Assembly (NCBI RefSeq): GCF_900116895.1 | Contig: NZ_FPCF01000001.1 | Location: forward strand, 992,001-1,056,000 | Reading direction: 5' to 3' | Source: Pseudidiomarina donghaiensis | Lineage (GTDB): Bacteria > Pseudomonadota > Gammaproteobacteria > Enterobacterales > Alteromonadaceae | Length of the DNA: 64,000 nt | Part shown: positions 25,369-35,758 of the stretch, one piece after another | How the letters are laid out: each line of letters starts with the position of its first letter | How positions within the stretch are numbered: position 1 is the stretch's first letter | Program-made: the position numbers and the translations under genes | The notes under the pieces: model-generated | Databases searched by the model: none | Seen by the model: the letters and a program-made list of their open reading frames with translations, nothing else | Told to the model about the DNA's origin: nothing

Positions 25369-26342
25369 TTACTAGCGTAGCGCTCGGCGCAGGCTTTTGG
25401 TATGCGCAACAGCGTTTGCAGCAATCGTTGCAGCTAGCGCAGCCACTGTTATTTGAAGTAAAACGAGGTATGCACGCGCGCACTGTGTTGCAACAGCTGC
25501 AGCGTCAAGGCGCAGATATTCATGTTTCTGAGGCCTATATTGTGAGCCGGCTGCTTGATGATCCGAGTCGTTTGCAAGCAGGCGTGTATCAGCTTTCAAC
25601 AACCGACTCTTTACAAAGCTTATGGCGCAAGCTTCGACTCGGGGAGCAACACCTTTTTCAAGTGGCATTAATTGAAGGCCGCACGCTTCATGAGTGGTTA
25701 CAAGTGTTGTCCAAGGCCGAGCATATTGAAGAGCCGCTGCAGTTCACTCACAAACATGAAGCTGCAGAGCGCGTAGCAGAATTGCTCGGTATGGACTCGA
25801 CATCAGCCGAAGGATGGTTATTTCCAGATACTTATAGTTACCGAGCGGGCACTTCGGTATTGGATATACTGCGCGAGGCGCATTTACGCATGCAGGCAGA
25901 ATTATCTGAAACCTGGCAAACAAGAGCCAATGATTTACCGTACGAAAACGCTTATGAACTCCTTATCATGGCATCAATTATTGAGAAAGAAACGGGTTTA
26001 AAAGGCGAGCGAAAACGTGTAAGTTCGGTATTTATTAACCGCATAAACAAAGGCATGCGTTTGCAGTCTGATCCCACCACAATTTATGGCATTGAGCCAT
26101 TTGATGGGAATATAACGCGAGCTCATTTACGCGAAGAAACTGCGTATAATACGTATCGTATTTCTGGCTTGCCGCCTAGCCCAATTGCCATGCCAAGTAA
26201 GGCGAGCCTTGAGGCTGCAGCGCACCCAGAACACAGCGATTATTTTTATTTTGTAGCGGATGGTTCAGGTGGTCATGTATTTTCAAAGACTTTGGCTGAA
26301 CACAATAAAGCCGTGAATAGATACCAAAGGAATCAACGCTAA
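25323..26342 (+). CDS. mltG: Endolytic murein transglycosylase MltG (YceG)
   Basis: 339 aa. The GTG start follows AGAGG (25309-25313) and gives a protein with one N-terminal transmembrane helix (about residues 6-26) and a periplasmic YceG domain. The catalytic Glu is in [14 protein letters not shown], followed by the [16 protein letters not shown] and [18 protein letters not shown] family motifs. MltG cleaves nascent peptidoglycan glycans and acts as a terminase. It overlaps pabC by 46 nt and tmk by 1 nt, matching the pabC-yceG-tmk-holB order. Confidence 0.94.
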   Translation: MVFKRVVQFFIVFLVITSVALGAGFWYAQQRLQQSLQLAQPLLFEVKRGMHARTVLQQLQRQGADIHVSEAYIVSRLLDDPSRLQAGVYQLSTTDSLQSLWRKLRLGEQHLFQVALIEGRTLHEWLQVLSKAEHIEEPLQFTHKHEAAERVAELLGMDSTSAEGWLFPDTYSYRAGTSVLDILREAHLRMQAELSETWQTRANDLPYENAYELLIMASIIEKETGLKGERKRVSSVFINRINKGMRLQSDPTTIYGIEPFDGNITRAHLREETAYNTYRISGLPPSPIAMPSKASLEAAAHPEHSDYFYFVADGSGGHVFSKTLAEHNKAVNRYQRNQR

Positions 26343-26980
26343 TGCCAGTAGGCAAGTTTATTGTCATTGAAGGGTTGGAAGGTGCAGGGAAAAGCTCCGC
26401 CATAGCCAGTGTTGTTAATCATTTGCACGCCAAAGGCATAGCTACGCAAACAGTGCGTGAGCCAGGCGGTACGCCGTTGGCCGAAGCCATACGTGAGCTT
26501 GTGAAACAAGACTGGGAAGAGCAACTGACGGCTGAAACCGAATTGCTTTTAATGTATGCAAGCCGCTCGCAATTGGTTGAGAACATTATTAAACCGGCGT
26601 TAGCACGAGGTGTTTGGGTTATTGCAGATCGTCATGATTTATCGTCTCGTGCTTACCAAGGTGGTGGGCGTCAATTAGGCGATGAAAAATTGCTGACATT
26701 GCGTAACTTGGTGCTTGATAATTTTGTTCCAGACCTGACCTTGTTACTTGATGTTGATCCGAAAAAGGGGCTAGAACGCGCACGTGAGCGCGGTGAGCTA
26801 GACCGCATTGAACAAGAAGACATCGCTTTTTTTCAACGCACCCGCGACCGTTATTTAGAAATTGCAGCGTCAGACCCAGCTATTTGTGTAGTGAATAGTA
26901 ATCAATCAATGGAACAGGTGCATCGTGATTTGCTGCAGCAACTCGAAGTTAAGCTTTTTCATGAAATGGGTAGCCTATGA
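26342..26980 (+). CDS. tmk: Thymidylate kinase
   Basis: 212-aa dTMP kinase. The P-loop GLEGAGKSS is at residues 11-19, the DRH motif in [18 protein letters not shown], and the LID region [12 protein letters not shown]. It phosphorylates dTMP to dTDP. The start overlaps the mltG stop by one base (TAATG), and the end overlaps holB as ATGA. Confidence 0.95.
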   Translation: MPVGKFIVIEGLEGAGKSSAIASVVNHLHAKGIATQTVREPGGTPLAEAIRELVKQDWEEQLTAETELLLMYASRSQLVENIIKPALARGVWVIADRHDLSSRAYQGGGRQLGDEKLLTLRNLVLDNFVPDLTLLLDVDPKKGLERARERGELDRIEQEDIAFFQRTRDRYLEIAASDPAICVVNSNQSMEQVHRDLLQQLEVKLFHEMGSL

Positions 26981-27942
26981 GTTTGCCTTGGTTGCGTGAA
27001 CCGTGGTTACAAGTTGTTAGCGACATTCAAAGCCAGCGATTTGGCCACGCCCATTGTGTTCCTGCTCGAGCGGACCTGGGTGCCGATTCTTTCTGTCAGG
27101 CCTTAGTTGATTATTTATTTTGCTTGAAACCACAAGCAAAAGCCTGCGGCGCGTGCAAAAGTTGTTTGTTACAACAAGCGGGAACGCACCCTGATTATTA
27201 CGAAGTAAGTAGCGAAGACGATAAAGCTATCGGGGTTGGTAAAATTCGTGAATTAACGCAACGTCTGCAAGAAACGGCGAATCAGCACGGTGCTAAGATC
27301 GCATGGATAAAAGATGCTGAGCGAATGACCGTTGAAGCCGCCAATGCGTTACTAAAAACACTCGAAGAACCCACTGAAAATACGTATATTCTTTTAACAC
27401 CCGTTAAAACGAATGCGTTGTTACCGACGCTGCGAAGCCGCATGCGGTTGCATAAATTCAATGAACCATCATGGCCTGAAACAGAGGCCTGGTTAATGCA
27501 AAAATTAGGGCGTTCGCTGTCAGGTGAAGAACAACTGCAATGTCGTCACCTTGCCGGCTCACCTTTAACAGCACTAAGCTTACTTGAAGGTAAGCATGTT
27601 GACGAAACAGACCATGTAGCACAATTGGCGCAGGCGATGTGCCGTTCAGGAACCTGGCCGCAACCATCGAAGCAAGATTGGAGCTCTTGGTTAAATGCTT
27701 CTGAAGCATGGCTGCAAGAGCTGATTCGGCTGCGCCAACGGGTGGCTGCGGAACGCTTACGTTTTCCGCATTTAAGCGACTTGGCTCATGATTGGTTACA
27801 ACGGCAACAAATAACCGTGAGTGAATTAAATGCTTGGCTAGCTTTATGTTATAATTTGCGCAAATTAACAAGCGAGCAGTCGGGCTTAAACGCCCCATTA
27901 CTATTACAACAACAGTGGTTACAATGGAAACACAAACCGTAG
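26977..27942 (+). CDS. holB: DNA polymerase III delta-prime subunit
   Basis: 321-aa clamp-loader subunit. A Cys cluster ([18 protein letters not shown]) forms the zinc module near residues 47-65. The conserved [11 protein letters not shown] and TLRSRM (SRC-like) motifs follow. A functional Walker A lysine is not apparent, as expected for delta prime. It acts as the stator of the gamma complex that loads the beta clamp. It is coupled to tmk by an ATGA overlap and overlaps the start of pilZ by 19 nt. Confidence 0.93.
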   Translation: MSLPWLREPWLQVVSDIQSQRFGHAHCVPARADLGADSFCQALVDYLFCLKPQAKACGACKSCLLQQAGTHPDYYEVSSEDDKAIGVGKIRELTQRLQETANQHGAKIAWIKDAERMTVEAANALLKTLEEPTENTYILLTPVKTNALLPTLRSRMRLHKFNEPSWPETEAWLMQKLGRSLSGEEQLQCRHLAGSPLTALSLLEGKHVDETDHVAQLAQAMCRSGTWPQPSKQDWSSWLNASEAWLQELIRLRQRVAAERLRFPHLSDLAHDWLQRQQITVSELNAWLALCYNLRKLTSEQSGLNAPLLLQQQWLQWKHKP

Positions 27943-28286
27943 CAAACGCTGAAGCAGCAATGCCAAAAAAACGAATAGTGTTGGGCACCGAAGCTCAGCT
28001 GCGTCGCTATTATATGCCATTCATAAAAGGGGGCGGGCTATTCCTAACGACTGACGAACCACTGAAAATAGGCGATCACTTTTTATTAGAAGTGCGTTTA
28101 TTTGGTGAGCAAAGCTCAGTATTGGTGAAATGCAAAGTTATCTGGTTAGCGCCATCGAAACCAGGGCGGCCAGAACAGCAGGGCGTTGGCGTGCAATTTA
28201 TTGATGATAAAGCCATGCTTAAAAACATGATTGAATCTAAATTAGCTGCTATTGGTAACACTGCAACCCCCACGGCAACCATGTAA
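27924..28286 (+). CDS. pilZ: Type IV pilus biogenesis PilZ-domain protein
   Basis: 120-aa PilZ-domain protein of the PilZ (type IV pilus assembly) class. Segments YYMPFIKGGGLFL, GDHFLLEVRL, KCKVIWLAPS and QGVGVQFID are typical. The c-di-GMP binding signatures RxxxR and DxSxxG are not present, as in P. aeruginosa PilZ. The position between holB and a TatD-family gene is the usual pilZ locus. Start choice is uncertain: 27924 is used, an ATG at 27960 is possible, and neither has a strong ribosome-binding site. Confidence 0.87.
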   Translation: METQTVANAEAAMPKKRIVLGTEAQLRRYYMPFIKGGGLFLTTDEPLKIGDHFLLEVRLFGEQSSVLVKCKVIWLAPSKPGRPEQQGVGVQFIDDKAMLKNMIESKLAAIGNTATPTATM

Positions 28287-28308
28287 ATTTATCGCGATAG
28301 GAGTTGTT

Positions 28309-29088
28309 GTGTTTGTCGATTCCCATTGTCACCTCGACAAAATAAATCTTGAACCATTTAACGGTAAACTCAGTGGCGTTATAGATGCTGCGCGCGCTGC
28401 CAAAGTTCAACACATGCTATGTATTGGCGTGACATTGGATGATTTTCCGAGCATGCGCGAGCAAGTTGCTGAATTTCCAGATGTGAGTATTTCTTGCGGT
28501 GTTCATCCGCTGTATGTTGCTAAACACCCTTTAAATCGTGAGCAACTTGCGCAATGGGCAGCTTTACCTGAAGTGGTGGCCATTGGTGAAACAGGCTTAG
28601 ATTACTATTATGATCCTGAAAGTAGACCGGTGCAGCAAGAAAGCTTTCAATACCATATTGAGTTAGCCAATGAGCTTGATAAGCCATTGATCATTCACAC
28701 TCGTGACGCACGCGAAGATACCATTGCGATGTTGCGTGAAGGGCAGGCTGAGCGTTGTGGCGGGGTGTTACATTGCTTTACCGAGTCGTTAGAGATGGCC
28801 CAGCAAGCGATAGAGCATCTTGATTTTTACATTTCTATTTCTGGTATTGCGTCGTTTCGAAATGCCACTGAGCTGCGCGACGTGGTAAAAGCCTTGCCAC
28901 TTGAGCGTTTGCTGATTGAAACCGATAGCCCTTGGTTAGCTCCTGTACCGCACCGTGGTAAAGAAAACCAGCCAGCCTATGTCAGCGAGGTTGCAAAATG
29001 TGTGGCCGATGTGAAAGGGCTCACGTTAGCTGAGGTGGCGGAAACAACTTCAGAAAACTTTTATAACCTGTTTAAGCGCGTGCGCTAA
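28309..29088 (+). CDS. ycfH: TatD-family metal-dependent hydrolase/DNase (YcfH type)
   Basis: 259-aa TIM-barrel metallohydrolase. The metal ligands are visible in VDSHCHLD, AIGETGLDYYYD, IIHTRDAREDT, GVLHCFTESLE and IETDSPWLAP. The family has 3'-5' exonuclease activity. The GTG at 28309 is chosen because it follows TAGGAG (28298-28303) and gives the conserved FVDSHCHLD start; the upstream extension overlaps pilZ and is not conserved in type. It ends the plus-strand gene run starting at rluC. Confidence 0.9.
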   Translation: MFVDSHCHLDKINLEPFNGKLSGVIDAARAAKVQHMLCIGVTLDDFPSMREQVAEFPDVSISCGVHPLYVAKHPLNREQLAQWAALPEVVAIGETGLDYYYDPESRPVQQESFQYHIELANELDKPLIIHTRDAREDTIAMLREGQAERCGGVLHCFTESLEMAQQAIEHLDFYISISGIASFRNATELRDVVKALPLERLLIETDSPWLAPVPHRGKENQPAYVSEVAKCVADVKGLTLAEVAETTSENFYNLFKRVR

Positions 29089-29179
29089 AAATTAGTACGT
29101 TTTTTACACAAAAAATTCGCATTTCTAAAAATTGCGTCTAAACTAATTTTTACCCTCGACATTTATCGAGTTAGCGCAC

Positions 29180-29244
29180 GGCTCAATCCCTTGAGCCATT
29201 CCCCTGAGCTCGGGACAACTTGGATTGGTCCCGAGCCTTTTTTT
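29180..29244 (+). terminator. Tandem hairpins ending in a terminator after the TatD-family gene
   Basis: The first hairpin is GGCTCAA-tccc-TTGAGCC (29180-29197), a perfect 7-bp stem. The second pairs GCTCGGGAC (29208-29216) with GTCCCGAGC (29228-29236) and is followed by CTTTTTTT (29237-29244). The second is a canonical rho-independent terminator between convergent transcription units. Confidence 0.85.
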
Positions 29245-29263
29245 ATCTGTCGTAAAGTGCTGA

Positions 29264-30274
29264 TTAGGCAGTTAATTCGCCGCGCAGATTGGTTTCTAGC
29301 TGAGAATTAATTTGTGCTTGGCTTAAACCTTTTGAGAGCAGATAGTGCAGCTTAGTTAACGCTGCTTCTATGGTCATATCATGGCCACTCACCACACCCA
29401 CTTGGGCGAGCGCGTTACCCGTTGCATAGCCGCCCATGTTTACTTTGCCTTTGAAGCATTGGGTGCAATTGAGTACGACGGTACCGGAGGCTATCGCACG
29501 CTCTAGGCTTGCTAATAATTGTTTGTCTTGTGGCGCATTACCAACCCCATAGCTTTGCATAATGAGGGCCTTCACAGGCTGTTGCAGCATGTTGTCAAAA
29601 ATAGCCGCTGACACGCCAGGGTATAGGGTGATCACCCCAATGGCTTGTGGCGTTACCGCCGACACTTGCAAGGGTGCGTTACCGATTGGCTTAACTTCGC
29701 CAGCATCAACACTTATTTGAATACCTGCTTGCAACAGTGGCGAGAAATTCGGTGAGTCAAACGCGTTAAAACCGTTGGCATCGGCTTTCGTGGCGCGGTT
29801 ACCGCGGTACAAGGTATTGTTAAAAAACAATCCAACTTCGTGAATCGGGTAGTTGGCCGCAATATAGAGGGCGTTTAACAAATTTGTTTGGCCGTCGGAA
29901 CGCAATGCGGCGAGCGGAATTTGCGAGCCGGTAATGATGACGGGCTTCGCCAAATTTTCAAACATAAACGACAAGGCCGAGGCCGTGTAAGCCATGGTGT
30001 CAGTACCATGTAAGATCACGAAGCCATCGTAGTCGTCATAGTTGTGTTGAATATCTTCAGCAATATGTTGCCAGTCAGTTGGCGACATATCAGAAGAGTC
30101 CATCAGCGGGGTGTACTCGTGAATGGTGAATTCAGGCATTTCGTCCCGATAGAACTCGGGCATGCGCTGAACGCACTCGGTGAGAAAACCCGGCACAGGA
30201 ATGTAACCCTGTGCCGATTTTTGCATACCAATGGTGCCGCCGGTATAAGCGACGTAGATGCGTTTTTTAGTCAT
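29264..30274 (-). CDS. ansA: L-asparaginase I (cytoplasmic)
   Basis: 336-aa asparaginase. The two catalytic Thr motifs are visible as YTGGTIGM (about residues 10-17) and LHGTDTMAYTAS (about 88-99). No signal peptide is present, so it is the cytoplasmic type I enzyme hydrolysing Asn to Asp and ammonia. It starts 3 bp after the sppA stop codon, reproducing the sppA-ansA order of E. coli. Confidence 0.93.
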   Translation of the reverse strand: MTKKRIYVAYTGGTIGMQKSAQGYIPVPGFLTECVQRMPEFYRDEMPEFTIHEYTPLMDSSDMSPTDWQHIAEDIQHNYDDYDGFVILHGTDTMAYTASALSFMFENLAKPVIITGSQIPLAALRSDGQTNLLNALYIAANYPIHEVGLFFNNTLYRGNRATKADANGFNAFDSPNFSPLLQAGIQISVDAGEVKPIGNAPLQVSAVTPQAIGVITLYPGVSAAIFDNMLQQPVKALIMQSYGVGNAPQDKQLLASLERAIASGTVVLNCTQCFKGKVNMGGYATGNALAQVGVVSGHDMTIEAALTKLHYLLSKGLSQAQINSQLETNLRGELTA

Positions 30275-30277
30275 GTC

Positions 30278-32131
30278 TTATTGCAACGGACAAAGTTCAC
30301 ACAGTGCATAAACACCGTTAGGGTCGTTAAATTTGTCGAGTAATTTAACTTCCTTCCACACGCCTTGCAATTGCATTTCAATCGGCGAACCAAGTTTTTG
30401 GGTCGGTTTAACAGGCAATAAGATACTTGCTTGCCCGAAAAATTCGCGCATGAATTGATCGCGTGGCGACAGCTCAGGTTCTATAAGTTTAACGTCATAT
30501 TCGGTTAAGTCTGCGTATTGTGCTGCAGCACGGATAGCGTCATTGAGCTCGCCAAGTTGGTCAACTAGGCCGTGCTCAAGTGCTTGTGAACCGGTCCAAA
30601 CGCGACCTTGCGCCACTGCGTGTACTTCTTCGTAAGACATGTCGCGGCTCTCGGCCACCATAGATACGAAGTCTTTGTAAAACTTCTCAATGCTCAGCTG
30701 TACAACACGCTTGGCGTTGTCGTCTAAGCCTTTGGTAATATCCAATACCGGCAGGTTGGTGGTGTGGTAGCCGTCATTGTATACGCCAATTTCAGCAAGT
30801 GAATTTTCAAAGGTGAAGAACATACCAAACACACCGATAGAGCCGGTAATGGTTGATGGCGCAGCCCAAATTTCATCAGCACTGGCAGCAATCCAGTACC
30901 CGCCTGAGGCGGCAACGCTACTCATTGAGGCAATCACTGGTTTGCCGGCTTTTTGCAACTCAAGTACTTCTTGGCGAATAATTTCAGAAGCGAAACCGCT
31001 GCCGCCTGGGCTATCAATGCGCAAAACAACGGCTTTTACGTCATCATCTAAACGCGCCTGGCGCAATAGCTCGGCAGTACTGTCACCACCTATCATGCCG
31101 GCTTTTTGGCTGCCATCGACAATAACACCGCGAGCCACAACTATTGCGATGTTCTTACGCTTTTTGTCGTTTTCTACAAAGGCTTCACCGTTCAGAGATT
31201 TTAGATATTGATGATGTGAAATTTGACGCCATGACTTTTCATCTTTGTCGAGACCGGTTAACGAAATCATTTCTTGGCGGAATTGTTCGCGCGAATATAA
31301 TTCGTCAACTAAGCCGGATGATTTAGCAAGTAGGGCAAAGTCATTATTTTGCTCAGCAAGCACCGTATTAAAATCATTGATGTCGCCCGATAAAATGCGA
31401 GCATCGATATCGCGCAAGTTTGCTAAATCGCTGATATAAGCCTGCCAAAGTTCATCATAAAGCACTTGATTGGCTTCACGTGCTTGGTCAGACATGTCGT
31501 TACGTGTGTAAGGCTCTACCGCTGATTTGTATGCGCCCACTTTGAATACGTGCGTTGATACTTTGAGTTTTTCTAGCAGCTCTTTGAAATATAAGCGATA
31601 CGAACCAAAACCCTCAAACATCATCATGCCTAGCGGGTTCATGTACAGGTTGTCAGCGTGCGCTGCTAGGTAATACTGATTTTGACCGTATGAGTCGGCG
31701 TAGGTAATCACCGGCTTACCAGTTTCACGAAATTGCTGTAAGGCTAAACCAACTTGTTTAAGTTTATTAAAGCCGCCGCCCATGAAATTGGTTAAGTTAA
31801 GCTGAATACCGCTGATGCGCTCGTCACTAGCGGCATTTTCAATAGCGATTAGCAGGTCGGCCAGCAAAATTTCCGGCGGCTCACCACCGCCACCAAAGGC
31901 CTCATTGAAAAACTGATCAACCGGATCAACCCAGGTTTCTTCTTCAACCAAAAAGCCGTTTAATTCGAGTACTAACACACCATTTTCAGGCACCACAATG
32001 GGCTCTTCTTCGGCCGCGAATATGCCGATAACTAAAATTAGTACGATAAAGAAAACAATATTCACAATAATTTTGCGAATGGCGTTGACCAAACCGAATA
32101 ACTTTTTAAACACTGAAGCAATCCCGCTCAT
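30278..32131 (-). CDS. sppA: Signal peptide peptidase SppA, long (67 kDa) form
   Basis: 617 aa with an N-terminal membrane anchor (about residues 21-40) and two tandem peptidase S49 domains, as in E. coli SppA. The catalytic dyad is K202 in GAYKSAVEPYTRND and S409 in SVAASGGYWIA, positions almost identical to E. coli K209 and S409. It degrades leftover signal peptides in the periplasmic leaflet of the inner membrane. It is followed 3 bp later by ansA, and ydjA is divergent, as in E. coli. Confidence 0.95.
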   Translation of the reverse strand: MSGIASVFKKLFGLVNAIRKIIVNIVFFIVLILVIGIFAAEEEPIVVPENGVLVLELNGFLVEEETWVDPVDQFFNEAFGGGGEPPEILLADLLIAIENAASDERISGIQLNLTNFMGGGFNKLKQVGLALQQFRETGKPVITYADSYGQNQYYLAAHADNLYMNPLGMMMFEGFGSYRLYFKELLEKLKVSTHVFKVGAYKSAVEPYTRNDMSDQAREANQVLYDELWQAYISDLANLRDIDARILSGDINDFNTVLAEQNNDFALLAKSSGLVDELYSREQFRQEMISLTGLDKDEKSWRQISHHQYLKSLNGEAFVENDKKRKNIAIVVARGVIVDGSQKAGMIGGDSTAELLRQARLDDDVKAVVLRIDSPGGSGFASEIIRQEVLELQKAGKPVIASMSSVAASGGYWIAASADEIWAAPSTITGSIGVFGMFFTFENSLAEIGVYNDGYHTTNLPVLDITKGLDDNAKRVVQLSIEKFYKDFVSMVAESRDMSYEEVHAVAQGRVWTGSQALEHGLVDQLGELNDAIRAAAQYADLTEYDVKLIEPELSPRDQFMREFFGQASILLPVKPTQKLGSPIEMQLQGVWKEVKLLDKFNDPNGVYALCELCPLQ

Positions 32132-32294
32132 ACGGTTTATTCCTAATTTGACAGATACATGGACAGCAGATTACCGCAGAAAAAACAGATAAACCAGTAA
32201 GACAATGTAACAGAGCGTGATCATTTGTTAAGCTATGCAGATAAATCATAATGGCGCTAATGCGCCTTGCAAACGAGGTGAAATTTTGGTGACT

Positions 32295-32843
32295 ATGGAT
32301 GCCATTGAACTGCTAACCACGCGCTCATCGATGCCGCGTTTAATTGAGCCAGGCCCGTCAAATGAGCAATTTGATTTATTGTTGAAGGCCGCAGGGCGGG
32401 CGCCCGATCATATGGCGTTAATGCCTTATGAGTTTATCGTTTTTAGCGAAAATAAACGCCAGCAGTTGGGGGAGATTTTCAGCCAAGCTGCGCAGCACAA
32501 AGGTTTAGAGGCGACACAAGTGACGCAAGCAAACCAACTACCGCTGCGAGCCCCCATGGTGATTGTGGTTGCCATGAAATATCAGCAACATGAGAAGGTA
32601 CCGCGAGACGAACAACTGTCGTGTGCTGCGTGTGCGGCTTTGTTGATTCAACAAGCCGCTTTTGCGCAAGGGTTAGGAGCCATTTGGCGTACGGGTTGGT
32701 TTGCTGAAGATGAAACTGTCAAAGCGGGCTTAGGGCTTCGACCTGAGGACGCCATTGTGGGCTTTCTTTACGTAGGTACGCCAGCGGTGCCAACCCCGAT
32801 AAAGCCCCACAAAGATATAATGAGCAAAGTGCGTATGGCATAA
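32295..32843 (+). CDS. ydjA: Nitroreductase-family flavoprotein YdjA
   Basis: 182-aa FMN-dependent nitroreductase of the small YdjA class (MDAIELLTTRSS start, AAGRAPDHMALMPYEF, GLGAIWRTGWFAED). It is probably a homodimeric NAD(P)H oxidoreductase of unknown physiological substrate. Homology suggests the ATG at 32295; a GTG at 32289 is better spaced from GAGGTG (32275-32280) and may be the real start. It is divergent from sppA, the same neighbourhood as in E. coli. Confidence 0.88.
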   Translation: MDAIELLTTRSSMPRLIEPGPSNEQFDLLLKAAGRAPDHMALMPYEFIVFSENKRQQLGEIFSQAAQHKGLEATQVTQANQLPLRAPMVIVVAMKYQQHEKVPRDEQLSCAACAALLIQQAAFAQGLGAIWRTGWFAEDETVKAGLGLRPEDAIVGFLYVGTPAVPTPIKPHKDIMSKVRMA

Positions 32844-32870
32844 AAAAACCAGCCGAAAGGCTGGTTTTTT
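32842..32870. terminator. Bidirectional terminator between ydjA and asnS
   Basis: AAAAAAACCAGCC-gaaa-GGCTGGTTTTTT: a GNRA-type tetraloop, G/C-rich stem and T-runs on both strands. It serves ydjA (plus) and asnS (minus). Confidence 0.92.
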
Positions 32871-32901
32871 CATCAACACATGCGACTAAACTCGCTTAGA
32901 A

Positions 32902-34302
32902 TTAAAAATCAGCGGTTTTTGGCGCACGAGGGAATGGAATCACATCACGAATGTTGCCCATGCCGGTTACGTAGGTAACTAAACGCTCGAAGCCAAGCCC
33001 GAAACCTGCATGAGGTACGGTGCCATAACGGCGCAAATCGCGGTACCAGCTGTAATCTTCGGTTGGCAGGCCAAGCTCGTGCATACGCGCATCAAGGCGC
33101 TCAAGGCGCTCTTCACGTGCACTACCACCAATGATTTCTCCAATACCTGGTGCTAATACATCCATGGCAGCAACTGTTTTGCCGTCGTCGTTTTGACGCA
33201 TGTAAAATGCTTTGATGTCTTTCGGGTAGTTCTTCAAAACAATAGGCGCACCAACGTGCTCTTCCGCAAGGTAGCGCTCGTGTTCTGACTGTAGGTCCAT
33301 GCCCCATTCAACTGGGTATTCAAATTTCTTGCCGCAGTTTTGCAAAATTTCGACAGCGTCGGTGTAGTCCATGTGCACAAACTTGTTGCTCACCACATGC
33401 TGTAACCGATCCAAAACGCCTTTGTCGACCCGTTGCTGGAAGAAGGCCATGTCATCGGCTCGTTCAGTGAGTACGGCATTAATACAGTACTTCAGCATGT
33501 CTTCAGCTAAGTAAGCGATATCGTTTAAATCGGCAAACGCAACTTCAGGCTCAACCATCCAGAATTCTGCCAAATGGCGACTGGTGTTTGAGTTTTCAGC
33601 GCGGAATGTCGGGCCAAAGGTATAGATTTTTGACAGGGCGCAGGCGTAGGTTTCGCCGTTTAATTGGCCAGAAACTGTTAAAAAGGCTTCTTTACCGAAA
33701 AAATCTTTGCTGAAATCTACGTCACCTTGTTCGGTGCGCGGCAAGTTTAATAAATCAAGCGTAGATACGCGGAACATTTCGCCTGCGCCTTCCGCGTCTG
33801 ACGCAGTAATAATTGGCGTAGCCACCCACAAGTAGCCGCGTTCGTGAAAGAAGCGATGCAGCGCTTGCGATAAACAGTTGCGTACACGCATAACAGCGCC
33901 GGTAATATTGGTGCGTGGGCGTAAGTGCGCAAACTCGCGTAAGTATTCCATCGAATGGGGTTTTGGCGACATTGGGTAGGTGTCTGGGTCTTCAACAAAA
34001 CCATAAACCTGCAACGCGGTTGCCTGTATTTCAAACGACTGGCCTTTACCGGCCGATTCAGCCACGGTACCCGTTACTGCAACGCTGCAGCCTGTAGTCA
34101 GCTTGAGAACTTCGCTGTCATAATTGTCGAGATTATTCGGTACGACCGCCTGAATAGGATCAAAACACGAACCGTCATGCACGTTAATAAATGAAATACC
34201 TGCTTTTGAGTCACGACGGGTGCGCACCCAGCCGCGTACAGTTACTTCATCACCAACGGCAACTTTTCCCGATAGAACATCGACAATTGTAGCGAAGGAC
34301 AT
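32902..34302 (-). CDS. asnS: Asparaginyl-tRNA synthetase
   Basis: 466 aa. An N-terminal OB-fold anticodon-binding domain ([14 protein letters not shown], about residues 20-35) is followed by a class II catalytic domain. Motif 2 is in [21 protein letters not shown], of which the Arg and the Glu are key. Motif 3 is in [10 protein letters not shown]. The asparagine-type HLAEFWM(V/I)EPE segment distinguishes it from AspRS. Length equals the E. coli enzyme. It is apparently a single-gene unit on the minus strand. Confidence 0.96.
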   Translation of the reverse strand: MSFATIVDVLSGKVAVGDEVTVRGWVRTRRDSKAGISFINVHDGSCFDPIQAVVPNNLDNYDSEVLKLTTGCSVAVTGTVAESAGKGQSFEIQATALQVYGFVEDPDTYPMSPKPHSMEYLREFAHLRPRTNITGAVMRVRNCLSQALHRFFHERGYLWVATPIITASDAEGAGEMFRVSTLDLLNLPRTEQGDVDFSKDFFGKEAFLTVSGQLNGETYACALSKIYTFGPTFRAENSNTSRHLAEFWMVEPEVAFADLNDIAYLAEDMLKYCINAVLTERADDMAFFQQRVDKGVLDRLQHVVSNKFVHMDYTDAVEILQNCGKKFEYPVEWGMDLQSEHERYLAEEHVGAPIVLKNYPKDIKAFYMRQNDDGKTVAAMDVLAPGIGEIIGGSAREERLERLDARMHELGLPTEDYSWYRDLRRYGTVPHAGFGLGFERLVTYVTGMGNIRDVIPFPRAPKTADF

Positions 34303-34386
34303 AAGCCTACAAACTCCGTAAGTTAAGGGTATAAAGATAAAATAGGCTGATATGTTACCTTGCTTTACGCCAGACTCAAGCGAAAA

Positions 34387-35670
34387 TCACGCTTGTTGCG
34401 CAAGTTGCTTCATGGTTTGAGTTATTTTGCTCAGTTGCGCGCTTGAAATTATAAACGGTGGCATGACGTAAATAAGCTTTCCAAAGGGCCGTATCCACAC
34501 GCCGTTTTCAACACAAACTCGCTGCGCTGCAGCAACATCAACTGGTTCGCGCATTTCAATAACACCAATAGCACCGAAGCAACGAACATCGGCAACCCCC
34601 TTAAACTGGCGAGCTTCTGCAAGCGCTTCGGTTAGTTGCGCATGAATGCTTGCAACACGTTGCTGCCAAGGGCTTTTTAGCAACAACTCAAGGCTTGCAA
34701 CCGCCACCGCGCAAGCCAACGGATTGCCCATAAAGGTGGGGCCATGCATAAAGGTACCGCCAGCCGGCCCATGACTAATGGTGTTGGCGACTTCGTCTGA
34801 GGTTAAAACCGCGGCCTGCGTCATGTAGCCACCCGTTAAGGCTTTACCTAAACATATAATATCTGGCGTTACATCAGCATGCTCGCAAGCAAAGAGTTTA
34901 CCCGTGCGACCAAAGCCCGTGGCTATCTCATCGGCAATGAGCAATACCTGGTATTTATCGCACAGTTGCCGTGCGCCGCGCAGGTACTCAGGGTGATAAA
35001 AGCGCATACCCCCAGCCCCTTGTACTATGGGCTCAAGAATAAGTGCAGCTAGTTCGTGATGATGGTTTTTGAGTAGGTTCGCGAGCGGCTCTAACGCCTC
35101 TGGCTGCCACGCGTCTTCTGGACTAAGGTTTGGAATCGGGGCAAACAATTGTTCACGCAAGCTGCCTTTAAACAGGCTGTGCATACCGTTAACAGGGTCG
35201 CACACTGACATAGCAGCAAAAGTATCACCGTGATACCCGCCACGAATGGTTGCTAGGCGATTTTTGGCTGACAGGTTGCGGCTAAACCAATACTGCACCG
35301 CCATTTTTATCGCAACCTCAACCGCGACAGAGCCAGAGTCGGCCAAGAACACTTTAGTCAGCCCGTTCGGAACAATATCAAGTAGGGCGCGGCTTAACTG
35401 AATGGCCGGTTGGTGCGTTATGCCACCAAACATAACATGACTCATACGTTGAAGTTGCTGCGTTACAGCGTCGTTCAGCTGCGGATGGTTATAACCGTGA
35501 ATAGCAGCCCACCAGGACGACATGCCGTCGACTAAGCGGGTACCGTCCTCTAAGATCAGCTCACAGCCCTCGGCCCTAGCCACAGGGTAAACCGGTAAAG
35601 GGTTGGCAAAAGATGTATAAGGGTGCCAAATGTGCTGACGGTCAAACGCTAAGTCATTCTTTGTTATCAT
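34387..35670 (-). CDS. bioA: Adenosylmethionine-8-amino-7-oxononanoate aminotransferase
   Basis: 427-aa class III aminotransferase. It begins with the BioA hallmark HIWHPYTS and has [16 protein letters not shown], the PLP Asp in [14 protein letters not shown], and the Schiff-base Lys in [12 protein letters not shown]. It forms 7,8-diaminopelargonate from KAPA with S-adenosylmethionine as amino donor. It is transcribed divergently from bioBFCD, the enterobacterial layout, with a BirA-like operator between. Confidence 0.95.
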   Translation of the reverse strand: MITKNDLAFDRQHIWHPYTSFANPLPVYPVARAEGCELILEDGTRLVDGMSSWWAAIHGYNHPQLNDAVTQQLQRMSHVMFGGITHQPAIQLSRALLDIVPNGLTKVFLADSGSVAVEVAIKMAVQYWFSRNLSAKNRLATIRGGYHGDTFAAMSVCDPVNGMHSLFKGSLREQLFAPIPNLSPEDAWQPEALEPLANLLKNHHHELAALILEPIVQGAGGMRFYHPEYLRGARQLCDKYQVLLIADEIATGFGRTGKLFACEHADVTPDIICLGKALTGGYMTQAAVLTSDEVANTISHGPAGGTFMHGPTFMGNPLACAVAVASLELLLKSPWQQRVASIHAQLTEALAEARQFKGVADVRCFGAIGVIEMREPVDVAAAQRVCVENGVWIRPFGKLIYVMPPFIISSAQLSKITQTMKQLAQQA

Positions 35671-35688
35671 TGGTTAAAATCTGTTCGC

Positions 35689-35721
35689 TTGTAATATAAA
35701 AATAGCTTATTAAGTTGACAG
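35689..35721. promoter_or_regulatory. Candidate BirA operator with overlapping bioA and bioB promoter elements
   Basis: TTGTAATAT-N15-AGTTGACAG fits the BirA pattern TTGTAAACC-N14/16-GGTTTACAA at 6 of 9 positions in each arm, with correct spacing. On the minus strand it contains -35 CTGTCA (35716-35721), a 17-bp spacer and -10 TATATT (35693-35698) for bioA. On the plus strand TTGACA (35715-35720) is a perfect -35 for bioB, although its -10 is unclear. Operator-promoter overlap is exactly the E. coli bio design. Confidence 0.6.
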
Positions 35722-35758
35722 TTTAGAGAATCTCCGTACCCTACACAACAACCAACAT

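Noticed and set aside
27458-27988. 176-codon minus-strand ORF
   Set aside because: Antisense to holB and the start of pilZ, both of which have clear conserved motifs.
28252-28308. N-terminal extension of the TatD-family protein from an upstream ATG-like codon
   Set aside because: It lies inside pilZ, lacks conservation of type, and the GTG at 28309 has the ribosome-binding site and the conserved FVDSHCHLD start.
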